Assembly (NCBI GenBank): GCA_949292875.1
Contig: CASFBJ010000011.1
Span: forward strand, 1-33,414
DNA from: an uncultured Christensenella sp.
GTDB lineage: Bacteria > Bacillota > Clostridia > Christensenellales > UBA1242
Reading direction: 5' to 3'
DNA: 33,414 nt
This document shows positions 15,653-23,334 of this stretch, piece after piece. Numbering within the stretch: the stretch's first letter is position 1; each line of letters opens with the position of its first letter. The position numbers and the translations under genes are program-made. The notes beneath the pieces were generated by a model that was given only the letters and a program-made list of their open reading frames with translations, was not told the origin of the DNA and did no database searches.

Positions 15653-16969
15653 TTATCTATTCATTTCAAGGTTTTGTCCGTTTCCGCCCATCTTAAAAAA
15701 AACATTTTGTGGAGATGCATCTCTATGCTTACTACTAGTTATTGCGCCATAAGCAGAAGTTATGCCACCTCTACCCAAACTTTGACTATTTTTACTTTTT
15801 GCATCAGGTGCTTTTCCTCCGCCAGACTTATCTTTACCGCCTTTTTTCTTACCTTTTCCACCTTTTTTACCTTGAGATTTACCTTTTGCTTTACCTTTCT
15901 TTACTTTCTTTGCACTTGCTCCCAATTTAGGTGTTTGTTCTAGATTCAATTTTTGTGCGGTTTTTTCTAAATCTTGTATATGTTTCTGCTCACAAATAGT
16001 CGCATAAGATTGCATTGCAGGTCTTAAATCTTCAAATGCAACTAGATACAACTCATTGTCCATATACTGCATATTTTCAAGAGCCATATCTAATAGTTGA
16101 TTTTGAAAAAGATAATATAGTGCATGATTTTCATCATAAAATTGCCCTGCTTTTGCTCTTAACCTTGCAAATTCATTTAGTATCTTTTCATACTTAGGGT
16201 CTTTTAAAAGTTCTATTCTAGATAAGAAGTATTGCTTTTCTATTTCTTGCAATCCTTCAAGCATAAATTCTTGATAAACTTGTACTAATCTTATTCGCAT
16301 AATTATTGCTTTTACAAGTTCAGGGTCGTCTTTACCTTCTCCCTCATCTTTAAGGATATGAAAAACTTTATAAACTTTACTTAAAAAGTTTTCATCATTC
16401 ACATCTGTATATGTCGCCACTACATATGAATGAGTATTTATTACATAACCATTTAATTTTTTTATCTGCTCTAATACTCTAAGTACTGCAGTTTGTTGAT
16501 TATTTTCAGCACTTACAAAAGATAAACTAAACCGCAAAGCGCCTTTTTGTTCAAACTTGTATATAGACTCTAAAAATATAACTTCGCCAAAACCATTATC
16601 TATTCTTTTATTTAAGTTTACTAAAGAATGCAAAATGTCTTGACTTATTATATAATTGCCCTGCTCATCATAATCACCTAATAGATAATTTAAAGCAACA
16701 TCTCTAGTTTGAGAAACTCTAAAAGTCCTTATCTCATCTTCATCGTAAATGTATCCTTCTTCACAATCAACCCTTATATAAGGCAAAACCTCTTCTTCAA
16801 ATTCTTCATCGTTCATGTCATTTGCAGTTTCACCATTGACTTCAAAATTTTTCATTTCAGCATCTTCTTGTTTTATCCCATCTTGCAAACTTTTTTCAAC
16901 AACTTCTTCACTCTCTTTCTTTTGCTCTTCACTTTTGAATGCTTGAAAATTTATTTTATCTTGACTCAT
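15653..16969 (-). CDS. 438-aa protein with acidic head and Lys/Gly-rich tail
   Basis: The ATG at 16969 is chosen over the in-frame GTG at 16978 because the ribosome binding site GAGGTG overlaps the GTG. Residues ~1-60 are strongly acidic (Asp/Glu-rich, disordered). Residues ~60-325 are a helical, soluble domain with no recognised family. Residues ~340-385 are a low-complexity basic stretch made almost only of Lys and Gly with some Ser and Ala (KKVKKGKAKGKSQGKKGGKG), like histone-H1-type or RNA-binding tails. The C-terminal ~50 residues are Ser/Gly/Asn-rich. No membrane segment is visible. The tail would bind nucleic acid or acidic partners, possibly its own acidic head. It is the first gene of an operon with the 267-aa protein. 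Function unknown. Confidence 0.75.
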   Translation of the reverse strand: MSQDKINFQAFKSEEQKKESEEVVEKSLQDGIKQEDAEMKNFEVNGETANDMNDEEFEEEVLPYIRVDCEEGYIYDEDEIRTFRVSQTRDVALNYLLGDYDEQGNYIISQDILHSLVNLNKRIDNGFGEVIFLESIYKFEQKGALRFSLSFVSAENNQQTAVLRVLEQIKKLNGYVINTHSYVVATYTDVNDENFLSKVYKVFHILKDEGEGKDDPELVKAIIMRIRLVQVYQEFMLEGLQEIEKQYFLSRIELLKDPKYEKILNEFARLRAKAGQFYDENHALYYLFQNQLLDMALENMQYMDNELYLVAFEDLRPAMQSYATICEQKHIQDLEKTAQKLNLEQTPKLGASAKKVKKGKAKGKSQGKKGGKGKKKGGKDKSGGGKAPDAKSKNSQSLGRGGITSAYGAITSSKHRDASPQNVFFKMGGNGQNLEMNR

Positions 16970-16987
16970 AGGATTCACCTCACTTCA

Positions 16988-17015
16988 ATTATACTTTTTT
17001 TTATCAAAAAATCAA
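16988..17015 (-). promoter_or_regulatory. Promoter of the 438-aa/267-aa operon
   Basis: On the minus strand there is a TTGATT -35 (17010-17015), a 16-nt spacer and a perfect TATAAT -10 (16988-16993), about 20 nt before the start codon. Confidence 0.65.
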
Positions 17016-17062
17016 TACCCTTTTTGAAAATAGTTGTTACAAAATCATAAATAAAGTATATA

Positions 17063-17857
17063 TTATACTAACATATCTTTATACAATTTGCATACTATTT
17101 TTTCATAATTGTATATTTTTGTCTTTTTTACATTTTTTTGTTTATCAAAAGCACGCTCAATAGTTTTTTCATAATTTTTAAAAGTCAATACTAAACATTT
17201 TACATTACAAATACATTCAAACTCATCTTTTAAGAGTACAAAATCAGTTTTACTTACTATTTCTAAAAAATTTTTTGCTATTTTATCATTTTCTTTAAAG
17301 ACAAGTAGAAAATATGATTTCTTTTTATCTTGAAATGAAAATATTTTCTTATTAAAAACATCATTGTTTTTATTATCTTCCTGTTTTGTTTTACCATAAG
17401 TACATTCTATACCTTTAATATGCCTTACTTTTATGTTATAGAGTTTATAAACTACCTCTTTTACCTTTTTACTTTCTTTACGAATAACTTCTTTTTCTCT
17501 ATACTTTAATGCGTACACAATTATATACGCTAAAACAAAACAAGCAAATATAATGTAAAAATATACCCAATTCATTACATACCATATACAAACGGCAACA
17601 ACGCACAAGGACACATACATTACAAGGTTTTGTATTGCACTAGAAACATTATCTTTTTCTTTCTTATCCTTATCCCCTATAAACGACTGGATAAAACTCT
17701 TAAGTGTAAAAAACAATAAAATCACAGTAATAGAAAAATATATATAGTAATCTATTTCAGCATTACTAGTAATTGCAACATTTTTACTTATTATCTGCTT
17801 TATTAAAAAACAAATAGCCATAAGAACTAGGCTAATAAAAAAATCTTTAATCTTCAT
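17063..17857 (-). CDS. Membrane protein of unknown function (264 aa), coupled to cdd
   Basis: Starts 5 nt after the cdd stop and has no good ribosome binding site of its own, so it probably relies on translational coupling. Four hydrophobic segments are visible: about residues 5-23, 37-58, 77-97 and 98-119. They are followed by a basic juxtamembrane stretch (KYREKEVIRKESKKVKE) and a cytoplasmic C-terminal domain of ~135 residues. That domain has a Lys-rich, beta-strand-like composition (FLLVFKENDKIAKNFLEIVS). No family is recognised. The link to cytidine deaminase may be only operon convenience. Confidence 0.7.
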   Translation of the reverse strand: MKIKDFFISLVLMAICFLIKQIISKNVAITSNAEIDYYIYFSITVILLFFTLKSFIQSFIGDKDKKEKDNVSSAIQNLVMYVSLCVVAVCIWYVMNWVYFYIIFACFVLAYIIVYALKYREKEVIRKESKKVKEVVYKLYNIKVRHIKGIECTYGKTKQEDNKNNDVFNKKIFSFQDKKKSYFLLVFKENDKIAKNFLEIVSKTDFVLLKDEFECICNVKCLVLTFKNYEKTIERAFDKQKNVKKTKIYNYEKIVCKLYKDMLV

Positions 17858-17862
17858 ATCTT

Positions 17863-18327
17863 TTACAAACTAAAAGGACAAGGGAAAAGTTCGCCCAATG
17901 TGTGCACTTCACTATTTCCATTATATATATTTTTTGGTTTTTTCAAAATTATAATAGGAACACTTAACGAAACAAATTCTTTTAGTACTTGCCTACAAGC
18001 ACCGCAAGGATAAAAATACGAATCTTCACTAGATGTTATATACACTGCTTTTACTTGTGATAAATCTTTTCCTTGAGATAAACTAGAAAACACTGCACAT
18101 CTTTCAGCACAAACTGTATGAGAGTAACTAGAATTTTCAATGTTACAACCTCCTACTATATCCCCGTTTTTAAAACATAAAACACAAGCCACTTTTATAT
18201 TGCTATACTTTGAGTATGACCTAGTTAGCATAATATCTAAAGCATCTATAGCCTTTTTTATTTCTTCTGCCTCAAGTTTTACATTTTTTTTAGCACATTT
18301 TGAAATAATATCATCTATTAAACTCAT
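17863..18327 (-). CDS. cdd: Cytidine deaminase
   Basis: Deaminates cytidine/deoxycytidine to uridine in pyrimidine salvage. The zinc site is complete for the tetrameric class: Cys73-Ala-Glu75 (TVCAERCAVF) supplies one ligand and the catalytic Glu, and PCGACRQ (Cys108, Cys111) supplies the other two. The substrate motif CNIENSSY is present. At 154 aa it is about 20 residues longer than typical (~130) at the N-terminus. The start is well supported by AGGAGG 5 nt upstream. It heads an operon with the membrane protein. Confidence 0.95.
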   Translation of the reverse strand: MSLIDDIISKCAKKNVKLEAEEIKKAIDALDIMLTRSYSKYSNIKVACVLCFKNGDIVGGCNIENSSYSHTVCAERCAVFSSLSQGKDLSQVKAVYITSSEDSYFYPCGACRQVLKEFVSLSVPIIILKKPKNIYNGNSEVHTLGELFPCPFSL

Positions 18328-18503
18328 ATTTCCTCCTATTTTAACATGTTGTTTTCTTTTTAATTTTAATTTTAATTCAAATTTTAAAATTATATATCAT
18401 ATCAATATATTATACATATAACACAATTTTTTTATTTTGACAATCACATAACAAAGATTAAACTAAAAAAGAAAAAGTTTAGTATTATAGTTTGATAATA
18501 AAA

Positions 18504-18536
18504 AAGACTAAATATTTTATATTAACATTTAGTCTT
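18504..18536 (-). terminator. Terminator of the XRE gene, overlapping its stop codon
   Basis: On the minus strand a 10-bp stem (18527-18536 with 18504-18513) has a 13-nt loop and is followed by CTTTTTTATT. The stop codon of the XRE gene (18535-18537) lies within the first arm, so terminating ribosomes would touch the hairpin. Confidence 0.8.
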
Positions 18537-18780
18537 AATATGTACCCTCTAAATCTTTGTCTTTAAATAAATTATCATTAAAGAAATCATAGAGCGAAAT
18601 ATTTAATGCTTGACAAATATCAAGTATTGTTCTTGTTCCTGTGTTTTTACTTTTTCCATAAAAAATACTTTTTAATGAACCCGCAGGCATTCCAGCTAAT
18701 GTTGCCAACTTATTAGGTGTTATTCCCCGTTCATCACATAGATTATATATTCTTTTTGTTATTGCTTCTTCTAATTTCAT
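18535..18780 (-). CDS. Small XRE-family (Cro/CI-type) transcriptional regulator
   Basis: 81 aa, a single helix-turn-helix domain over residues ~5-70. The recognition region is TPNKLATLAGMPAGSLKSIF, followed by the typical T-I-L-D-I-C-Q-A-L-N-I-S-L-Y-D-F-F ending of helix 5. This length and ending are common for stand-alone HTH_3 proteins of Firmicutes. The ribosome binding site is weak (GGGAAA, about 11 nt upstream). It is divergent from the SLOG-like gene, and the palindrome between them is the likely operator. Autoregulation and control of the neighbour are inferred. Confidence 0.88.
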   Translation of the reverse strand: MKLEEAITKRIYNLCDERGITPNKLATLAGMPAGSLKSIFYGKSKNTGTRTILDICQALNISLYDFFNDNLFKDKDLEGTY

Positions 18781-18798
18781 AATTATAGTTTTCCCAAA

Positions 18799-18828
18799 GT
18801 TATATCTTTTATAATTTTAGCAAAACAA
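18799..18828 (-). promoter_or_regulatory. Possible promoter of the XRE gene
   Basis: A TTGTTT -35 (18823-18828), an 18-nt spacer and a TATAAC -10 (18799-18804) on the minus strand. The -35 lies 10 nt from the palindrome at 18839-18858. Confidence 0.45.
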
Positions 18829-18838
18829 TTTTTAAAAA

Positions 18839-18858
18839 ATAGAAGATATATCTTCTAT
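18839..18858. promoter_or_regulatory. Perfect 20-bp palindrome, probable XRE operator
   Basis: The sequence ATAGAAGATATATCTTCTAT is its own reverse complement over all 20 bases. It occupies the -35 region of the SLOG-like gene's promoter and lies just upstream of the XRE promoter. This is the usual geometry for a dimeric Cro/CI-type repressor controlling a divergent pair. Confidence 0.75.
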
Positions 18859-18862
18859 TGTG

Positions 18863-18871
18863 TGTTATAAT
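18863..18871 (+). promoter_or_regulatory. Extended -10 promoter of the SLOG-like gene
   Basis: TGT followed directly by TATAAT (18866-18871) forms an extended -10 element. The -35 region (18843-18848, AAGATA) is poor and lies inside the palindrome. A bound repressor would block polymerase, or an activator could compensate. Confidence 0.65.
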
Positions 18872-18921
18872 AAATTATATAATAAAAAATTTTTTACATT
18901 TACAAACACTCTGGAGGAATA

Positions 18922-19488
18922 ATGATAAGCAAAAAAACTTGTATTATTGGGCATAGAAATGCTAAGTTTAATGATGAAAAATTAAAAAAATTAAAAGAAT
19001 TTTTTGAGAATTTAATTGTTAATGATAATGTGACAGTTTTTTTATTTGGTAGTAGAAGTAATTTTGATTATATTTGTCATAAAATTATTACAGAATTGAA
19101 AACAAAATATTTTTTTATTCAAAGAAAATGTTATACTTGTAGTAGTGAAACTTGTACATTAGAGAATGAAAAAAAATATTGGGAAGCAGTTTATAGCCAT
19201 TTACATAAAAAAGAAGTTCATTTACTTTGTGTAGATGAAGAAGTAGAATTTAAAAATAAATGGATTGCAGGTAGAGCAAGTTATGTAATAAGAAATCAAG
19301 CGATGATTAATGATAGTGATATTTGTGTTTTTTATTATAATGAAAATTATGAACCAAAAATGCGTAAATATTCTAAAAGAAGTATTGCTTACTATCAACC
19401 AAAATCTGGAACTGAACTTGCATACAAATATGCTAAACAAAAAAAGAAAGAAATTATTAATGTTGTAGATATTTTATGTAATAAATAA
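18922..19488 (+). CDS. SLOG-superfamily (YpsA/DUF1273-like) protein
   Basis: 188 aa, with GGAGG 6 nt before the ATG. Pattern consistent with the Rossmann-like SLOG fold: TCIIGHR at the N-terminus (C-x-I-G-H-R), FLFGSRSNFD near residue 40 (glycine-containing nucleotide-site loop), VIRNQAMINDSDICVFYYNE near 122-141, and SGTELAYKYAKQKKKEIINV near the end. SLOG proteins bind nucleotide-derived ligands or process nucleotide-type signals; the reaction here is unknown. An unusual insert at ~68-77 carries a cysteine cluster (KCYTCSSETC) that could bind metal. It is cytoplasmic and single-gene, divergent from the XRE regulator. Family call is fairly sure, function not. Confidence 0.75.
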   Translation: MISKKTCIIGHRNAKFNDEKLKKLKEFFENLIVNDNVTVFLFGSRSNFDYICHKIITELKTKYFFIQRKCYTCSSETCTLENEKKYWEAVYSHLHKKEVHLLCVDEEVEFKNKWIAGRASYVIRNQAMINDSDICVFYYNENYEPKMRKYSKRSIAYYQPKSGTELAYKYAKQKKKEIINVVDILCNK

Positions 19489-19856
19489 CCATAAAAATAG
19501 CCGATAGTGAAACTATGACTATTTATTAGTTTTTATTTGCATCGCATATAGTAAAAATGTTTTTTATTCATATTATAAGTTAATTATATAGTTTTGTTAA
19601 AAATAACACAACATTACAATATACATTGCAAAAAATAATCAGAAAAAGTTTAAGATACAAGTTTTTTTTGAAAGCAAAAGAAACTTATCATTTTGTAAAA
19701 ATACTTATGTTTTTATTTTCCTATTTTAAAAAAGAAAAAGTTTTCACTTTTTCTTTTTTATGTATTATAAAACAAAAAACAACAAAACAAATTGTAACTT
19801 AAAAATTAAATTACATTTTGATTTTACCATATAATTAAAAAATGTCAATACCCATT
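19489..19856. other. 368-nt gap without a gene
   Basis: No credible reading frame on either strand. It holds a weak hairpin at 19495-19524 (AAATAG ... CTATTT with an inner ATAG/CTAT pair, then a T-rich run) that may end the SLOG-like gene, and a strong hairpin at 19728-19759. The rest is AT-rich with no recognised motif. Confidence 0.6.
19728..19759. terminator. Strong hairpin, probable bidirectional terminator
   Basis: A perfect 14-bp stem (19728-19741 with 19746-19759) has a TTTC loop. The outer six pairs are A-T and give T-runs on both strands. It lies about 100 nt beyond the stop of the minus-strand zinc-ribbon gene and 240 nt after the SLOG-like gene. Confidence 0.75.
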
Positions 19857-20369
19857 CTACATTTTTCTATAACCACAATAAGGACACACAAGTTCTTTAT
19901 CTTCTCTTATCATCATACCACCGCATGAATCACATTTGTAAGTTTTACCAGAACTTTCTTTTCTATGTATATTTTCTAAAACTCCATTTTCAAACTTCAC
20001 ACCAGTAATGTAGCGTTTATTTATACAAAAATGTATTACATCTTTTATCTCTTGTTCTTTTTTATTTAACAATCCCGCCAATTCTTTAACATTATATATA
20101 TGCTCTTCGGTTACTGCTATAACCACTCTTTGCACAAATGAATAATGAGCAAATCTAACCCACATTATAGGCATAACATAAAAGCCAAGTACTACTAAAA
20201 TGATACCTAAAACCGCCATAAGCGTAAAAAGAAAACTTTTACTAGAATTTGAAAATCCAAAAATAATAAAAAGTATACCAACAGGAAAGCCTATGCTCAT
20301 TATAAGCGACAGAGCAAATATAGTATTTTTAGTTTTTTTACACATTGATAAACCATTATTTTTTTCCAT
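19857..20369 (-). CDS. Membrane protein with C-terminal zinc ribbon (170 aa)
   Basis: Residues ~16-38 and ~46-72 are membrane segments. A cytoplasmic region (~75-125) follows with a helical, winged-helix-like pattern (YNVKELAGLLNKKEQEIKDV then HFCINKRYITGVKFENG). The C-terminus is a four-Cys zinc ribbon, Cys146-x2-Cys149 and Cys162-x2-Cys165 (CDSCGG ... CPYCGYRK). The ribosome binding site is AAAGGGG, about 10 nt from the ATG. It lies 35 nt after the epimerase-like gene on the same strand and is probably co-transcribed. Such small Clostridial membrane/zinc-ribbon proteins have no established role; the winged-helix reading is tentative. Confidence 0.75.
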   Translation of the reverse strand: MEKNNGLSMCKKTKNTIFALSLIMSIGFPVGILFIIFGFSNSSKSFLFTLMAVLGIILVVLGFYVMPIMWVRFAHYSFVQRVVIAVTEEHIYNVKELAGLLNKKEQEIKDVIHFCINKRYITGVKFENGVLENIHRKESSGKTYKCDSCGGMMIREDKELVCPYCGYRKM

Positions 20370-20404
20370 GAGAAATATTCCCCTTTATCTTAATTACAAA
20401 GTTT

Positions 20405-21457
20405 TTAATTTAATGATATATTTTGATTAGGTTCATAATCTTTTATTTTATTAAAGTTTATTAAGTCTTTTTTATTTACTATAAACCAATCTACAGCATC
20501 TTTAAATGATTTTATTACTTCCCTAGTTTTTAAACCCAAATTTTCTACAGCTTTTTTATTTGAAAAATTTGCATTAGCATTTAATGTATATAAAGAAAAC
20601 TCACTAAACACAGGTTTTTTACCTCTTGCCTTATAATAAGCATTACTTAGTTTTGCAAACATTTTTAAAAACCATAAAGCGTATTTTGGAGGCAATTTTT
20701 TTCTCTTTAAGACAGTATTAAGGCACACAATCATTTCCTTTATAGAGCATTCAGTTCCTGAAAGTATATAACCCTCTCCGCTTTTTCCTATTTCTCCAGC
20801 ATTTATTATTGCATCACATACATCTCTGACATCTATAAAATTATAACCGCCTTTAACATATCCTGCAAGTTTTCCATTTAAATAATCTAATACAACTTGC
20901 CCCATTTCAGATATTTTATAATCAAATGGCCCTATAACACCAGCAGGATAAACTACTACAGCATCTATCAAACCTTCTCTACTTTTATCTATTACATATT
21001 TTGTAGCAATAGTTTTTGTTTTTGAATAATTTCCAAAAATTTTAGAATCATCAAAAACATCAGGTTCTTTTAAAACTACATCTTTTACAGGCTCTATTAT
21101 ATGAACAGAACTCGTGTAAATAAGTCTCCTTGCTTTATTTTCTATGCATGCATCTACAATATTTTTAGTTCCCTCTACATTTATCTTATAAACTTTATCA
21201 TATACATCTTTTCCGCCATCATCTATATCAATTGCTGCAGCCAAATGAAAAACATCTTGTCCTTCGTGTATGCTTTTCATTACAAAATCTCTATCAGTAA
21301 TATCTCCGTATATAATACTTACATTTAAACCTTCTAAAGGAGTCAAGTCTTCATTTGGTAGGCATAGTACAGTTACTCTATAACCTTTTTCTAGCATTTT
21401 TTTAACAAGTACATTGCCTATATGACCAGTTGCACCCGTAACAAAACAATCTCTCAT
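20405..21457 (-). CDS. NAD(P)-dependent epimerase/dehydratase-type oxidoreductase (extended SDR)
   Basis: 350 aa from the ATG at 21457, which has AGGAGGGG about 4 nt upstream. Extended short-chain dehydrogenase features: the nucleotide-binding TGATGHIG (residues 7-14), GDITD (51-55) for the adenine ring, FHLAAAID (70-77), catalytic Ser near 116-117 (YTSSVH), and Tyr144-x3-Lys148 (YSKTK). The C-terminal substrate domain is of the dihydroflavonol-reductase/3-beta-HSD-like type rather than classical UDP-galactose epimerase, so the substrate is unknown. It has its own strong promoter and is followed by the zinc-ribbon membrane protein. Confidence 0.88.
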   Translation of the reverse strand: MRDCFVTGATGHIGNVLVKKMLEKGYRVTVLCLPNEDLTPLEGLNVSIIYGDITDRDFVMKSIHEGQDVFHLAAAIDIDDGGKDVYDKVYKINVEGTKNIVDACIENKARRLIYTSSVHIIEPVKDVVLKEPDVFDDSKIFGNYSKTKTIATKYVIDKSREGLIDAVVVYPAGVIGPFDYKISEMGQVVLDYLNGKLAGYVKGGYNFIDVRDVCDAIINAGEIGKSGEGYILSGTECSIKEMIVCLNTVLKRKKLPPKYALWFLKMFAKLSNAYYKARGKKPVFSEFSLYTLNANANFSNKKAVENLGLKTREVIKSFKDAVDWFIVNKKDLINFNKIKDYEPNQNISLN

Positions 21458-21486
21458 TATACCCCTCCTTAAAAACAATTATTTTT

Positions 21487-21515
21487 ATTATATCACAAAA
21501 ATTTTAATAGGTAAA
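21487..21515 (-). promoter_or_regulatory. Promoter of the epimerase-like gene
   Basis: On the minus strand a TTTACC -35 (21510-21515), a 17-nt spacer ending in TGA (extended -10), and TATAAT (21487-21492). Confidence 0.75.
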
Positions 21516-21655
21516 ATTTTTTTTAGGTTATCTTAATATACTTTTTTAATATTTTATTTTTAGACAAAATTATTACTTTTAAAATTTTTTCTATAATTTA
21601 TTTACTTTAATAAAAAATATGTTTCATGCATTATTAGCACAAAACACATTTTTTA

Positions 21656-22486
21656 TTAATTAAATTCACTATCTAATAGTTCTTTCTTTTTCTTACTATA
21701 TTCTTCTTCACTAATAAAACCATTATCCTTAAGATTTTTTAGTTTATTCAATTTTGCTTCAAGATTATCTGCATTATCTTTATCATCTTTGTCATTTATT
21801 TCACTAAAATTATTATAAGAACCATTAAATCTATTTAATCTCTGTTGTCTTTCTATATTTTCTTTTTCTAAAATTTTAAAACCTTCTTGCGTTTCTAAAA
21901 ACTTTGGTTCACGGAATATATACGCATATAACATATAGATGACACTAAATGCACCTAATAAATAATTAGATGAACACATTAAATATGCTCCAACATTTTC
22001 TGTAGCAATATCAACACTCAACAATACTCCCACTCCGCTTACAATCCAAAACACAGCTAAAATAAGTTCAAATGGAGCAGTATAATATTTGTTTTTAAAG
22101 CCAATAATTGCAATTAATATTCTCCATAAAGCAAATACTAAAACAAAGAAAAATATTATATATCTTAAATCAAATTGTGCATCTGGAATAGCAACAAAAA
22201 CCAAGGCACTAATTGCAACTAAAATAGTTAAACAAATATAGAATATACCATCTGCGCAAAGAAGCTTACTTTGTCTTTTATAATCTCCAAAAACTTTTAT
22301 TTGTACGGAACCTAAAAAAATACTAACAATAAAAACAATTACACTTGAGCCCACAACAGATACGTTTAAAAAACTACCTGTAATCAATCCTGTAATAACT
22401 AAGACAAGTAGTGATATAGCAATAATAACACTTATTACAACAACCGAAGTCTTAGTCCCACTTTGTAAAAATTTTTTATCACTCAT
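21656..22486 (-). CDS. Polytopic membrane protein with C-terminal SHOCT domain
   Basis: 276 aa with AGAGGGG about 7 nt before the ATG, overlapping the end of the upstream gene (3 nt gap), so coupled. About six or seven hydrophobic segments fill residues ~15-195. A charged linker follows, and then at ~243-272 a SHOCT motif (LEAKLNKLKNLKDNGFISEE, then EYSKKKKELL). SHOCT is a short oligomerisation module at protein ends. The membrane part matches no family I know. The tight pairing with the YugP-like protein suggests the two work together in the membrane. Confidence 0.8.
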   Translation of the reverse strand: MSDKKFLQSGTKTSVVVISVIIAISLLVLVITGLITGSFLNVSVVGSSVIVFIVSIFLGSVQIKVFGDYKRQSKLLCADGIFYICLTILVAISALVFVAIPDAQFDLRYIIFFFVLVFALWRILIAIIGFKNKYYTAPFELILAVFWIVSGVGVLLSVDIATENVGAYLMCSSNYLLGAFSVIYMLYAYIFREPKFLETQEGFKILEKENIERQQRLNRFNGSYNNFSEINDKDDKDNADNLEAKLNKLKNLKDNGFISEEEYSKKKKELLDSEFN

Positions 22487-22489
22487 ATA

Positions 22490-23245
22490 CTAACCCCTCT
22501 TTATTGCAGAACTTAAAATTTGCAAAATTAATTTTAATATAAAATATATTACTTCAAATGCATTAAATATTGCATTTATTACCACTAGTCTCTTCCATGC
22601 AGAATACAATTTTCCTATTTTCTTTGTTTCTTCATCATTAAGTATTCCCATAGCTGTAATTATTTCTTCACCTATAGTATATGCTCTTAACTCTCTTTTT
22701 AAAGCAATCATTGAAATAATGAAAGAGAAAATAGTAATAGCAAGTCCGATACAAGTAAATATTATACTATATAGTCCAATGCTTTCCATAAAAATCAAAT
22801 CTAAAATGAGACCTATAATAATAAGCGGTAAAAGAAGTACAGGGAGCCAACCAAAATATCTATTAAATTCAACTGTTTTTAGCCCTTTTACACCATCACT
22901 ATGCATTTTTGCAAGACCTACCATACGACAAACTTGAGCAAGAGTAGTCACTGAAGAATGTCTTGCAGCAAACCAACTTATTCTTATAGTTTTGCTAGAA
23001 ACTTTATAGGTATTCCCTATGAACATACTTGCAAAAAAACCAACTTTTTTTACTTGCACATCTTGTAACCCATGTTCATCTAACAAAAGTCTTGCATAAT
23101 CTTCTAAAGGTTTATTTATATCTAATTTTTTTATAGCAAACCAAGTAGTTATACTATTTGCATAAGAGCGCACAAAACTAGCATAGAAAAATATTAATAA
23201 TAGTATACCTAAAACAATCAATATAGGTATTAAATAAGCATTCAT
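22490..23245 (-). CDS. YugP-like membrane protein without the HExxH zinc motif
   Basis: 251 aa with AAAGGAGAAA upstream. The layout follows YugP (putative zinc-peptidase) proteins: an N-terminal membrane helix (residues ~5-26), then a domain with DYARLLLDEHGLQDVQVKKV (YugP: A-R-x-I-L-D-x-x-G-L-x-x-V), SKTIRISWFAARHSSVTTLA (YugP: V-I-R-L-S ... S-I-A-A), and a C-terminal set of membrane helices. YugP normally continues H-E-x-G-H-A-I-Q; here the sequence is QVCRMVGLAKM, so His, Glu and His are replaced. The L-S-D-H-Y-D-P stretch is also absent. If the family call is right, this is a pseudo-peptidase. It is co-transcribed with the SHOCT protein. Confidence 0.72.
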   Translation of the reverse strand: MNAYLIPILIVLGILLLIFFYASFVRSYANSITTWFAIKKLDINKPLEDYARLLLDEHGLQDVQVKKVGFFASMFIGNTYKVSSKTIRISWFAARHSSVTTLAQVCRMVGLAKMHSDGVKGLKTVEFNRYFGWLPVLLLPLIIIGLILDLIFMESIGLYSIIFTCIGLAITIFSFIISMIALKRELRAYTIGEEIITAMGILNDEETKKIGKLYSAWKRLVVINAIFNAFEVIYFILKLILQILSSAIKRG

Positions 23246-23269
23246 AATCTTTCTCCTTTTTACACTAAA

Positions 23270-23298
23270 TATATACCATATAATTATATAATATGCAA
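23270..23298 (-). promoter_or_regulatory. Promoter of the YugP-like/SHOCT operon
   Basis: On the minus strand a TTGCAT -35 (23293-23298), a 17-nt spacer ending in TGG (extended -10), and TATATA (23270-23275). Confidence 0.6.
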
Positions 23299-23307
23299 TT
23301 AATTTAT

Positions 23308-23334
23308 AAAGATTTATGATAATGATAAATCTTT
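23308..23334. terminator. Hairpin at the end of the frameshifted gene
   Basis: A 10-bp perfect stem (23308-23317 with 23325-23334) with a 7-nt loop. It contains the stop codon of the reconstructed gene (23314-23316). No strong T-run follows on the minus strand, so it is a weak terminator or an mRNA-stabilising hairpin. Confidence 0.45.

Noticed and set aside
18535-19488. Toxin-antitoxin pair
   Set aside because: The genes are divergent with separate promoters, and the second gene resembles SLOG proteins rather than a known toxin.
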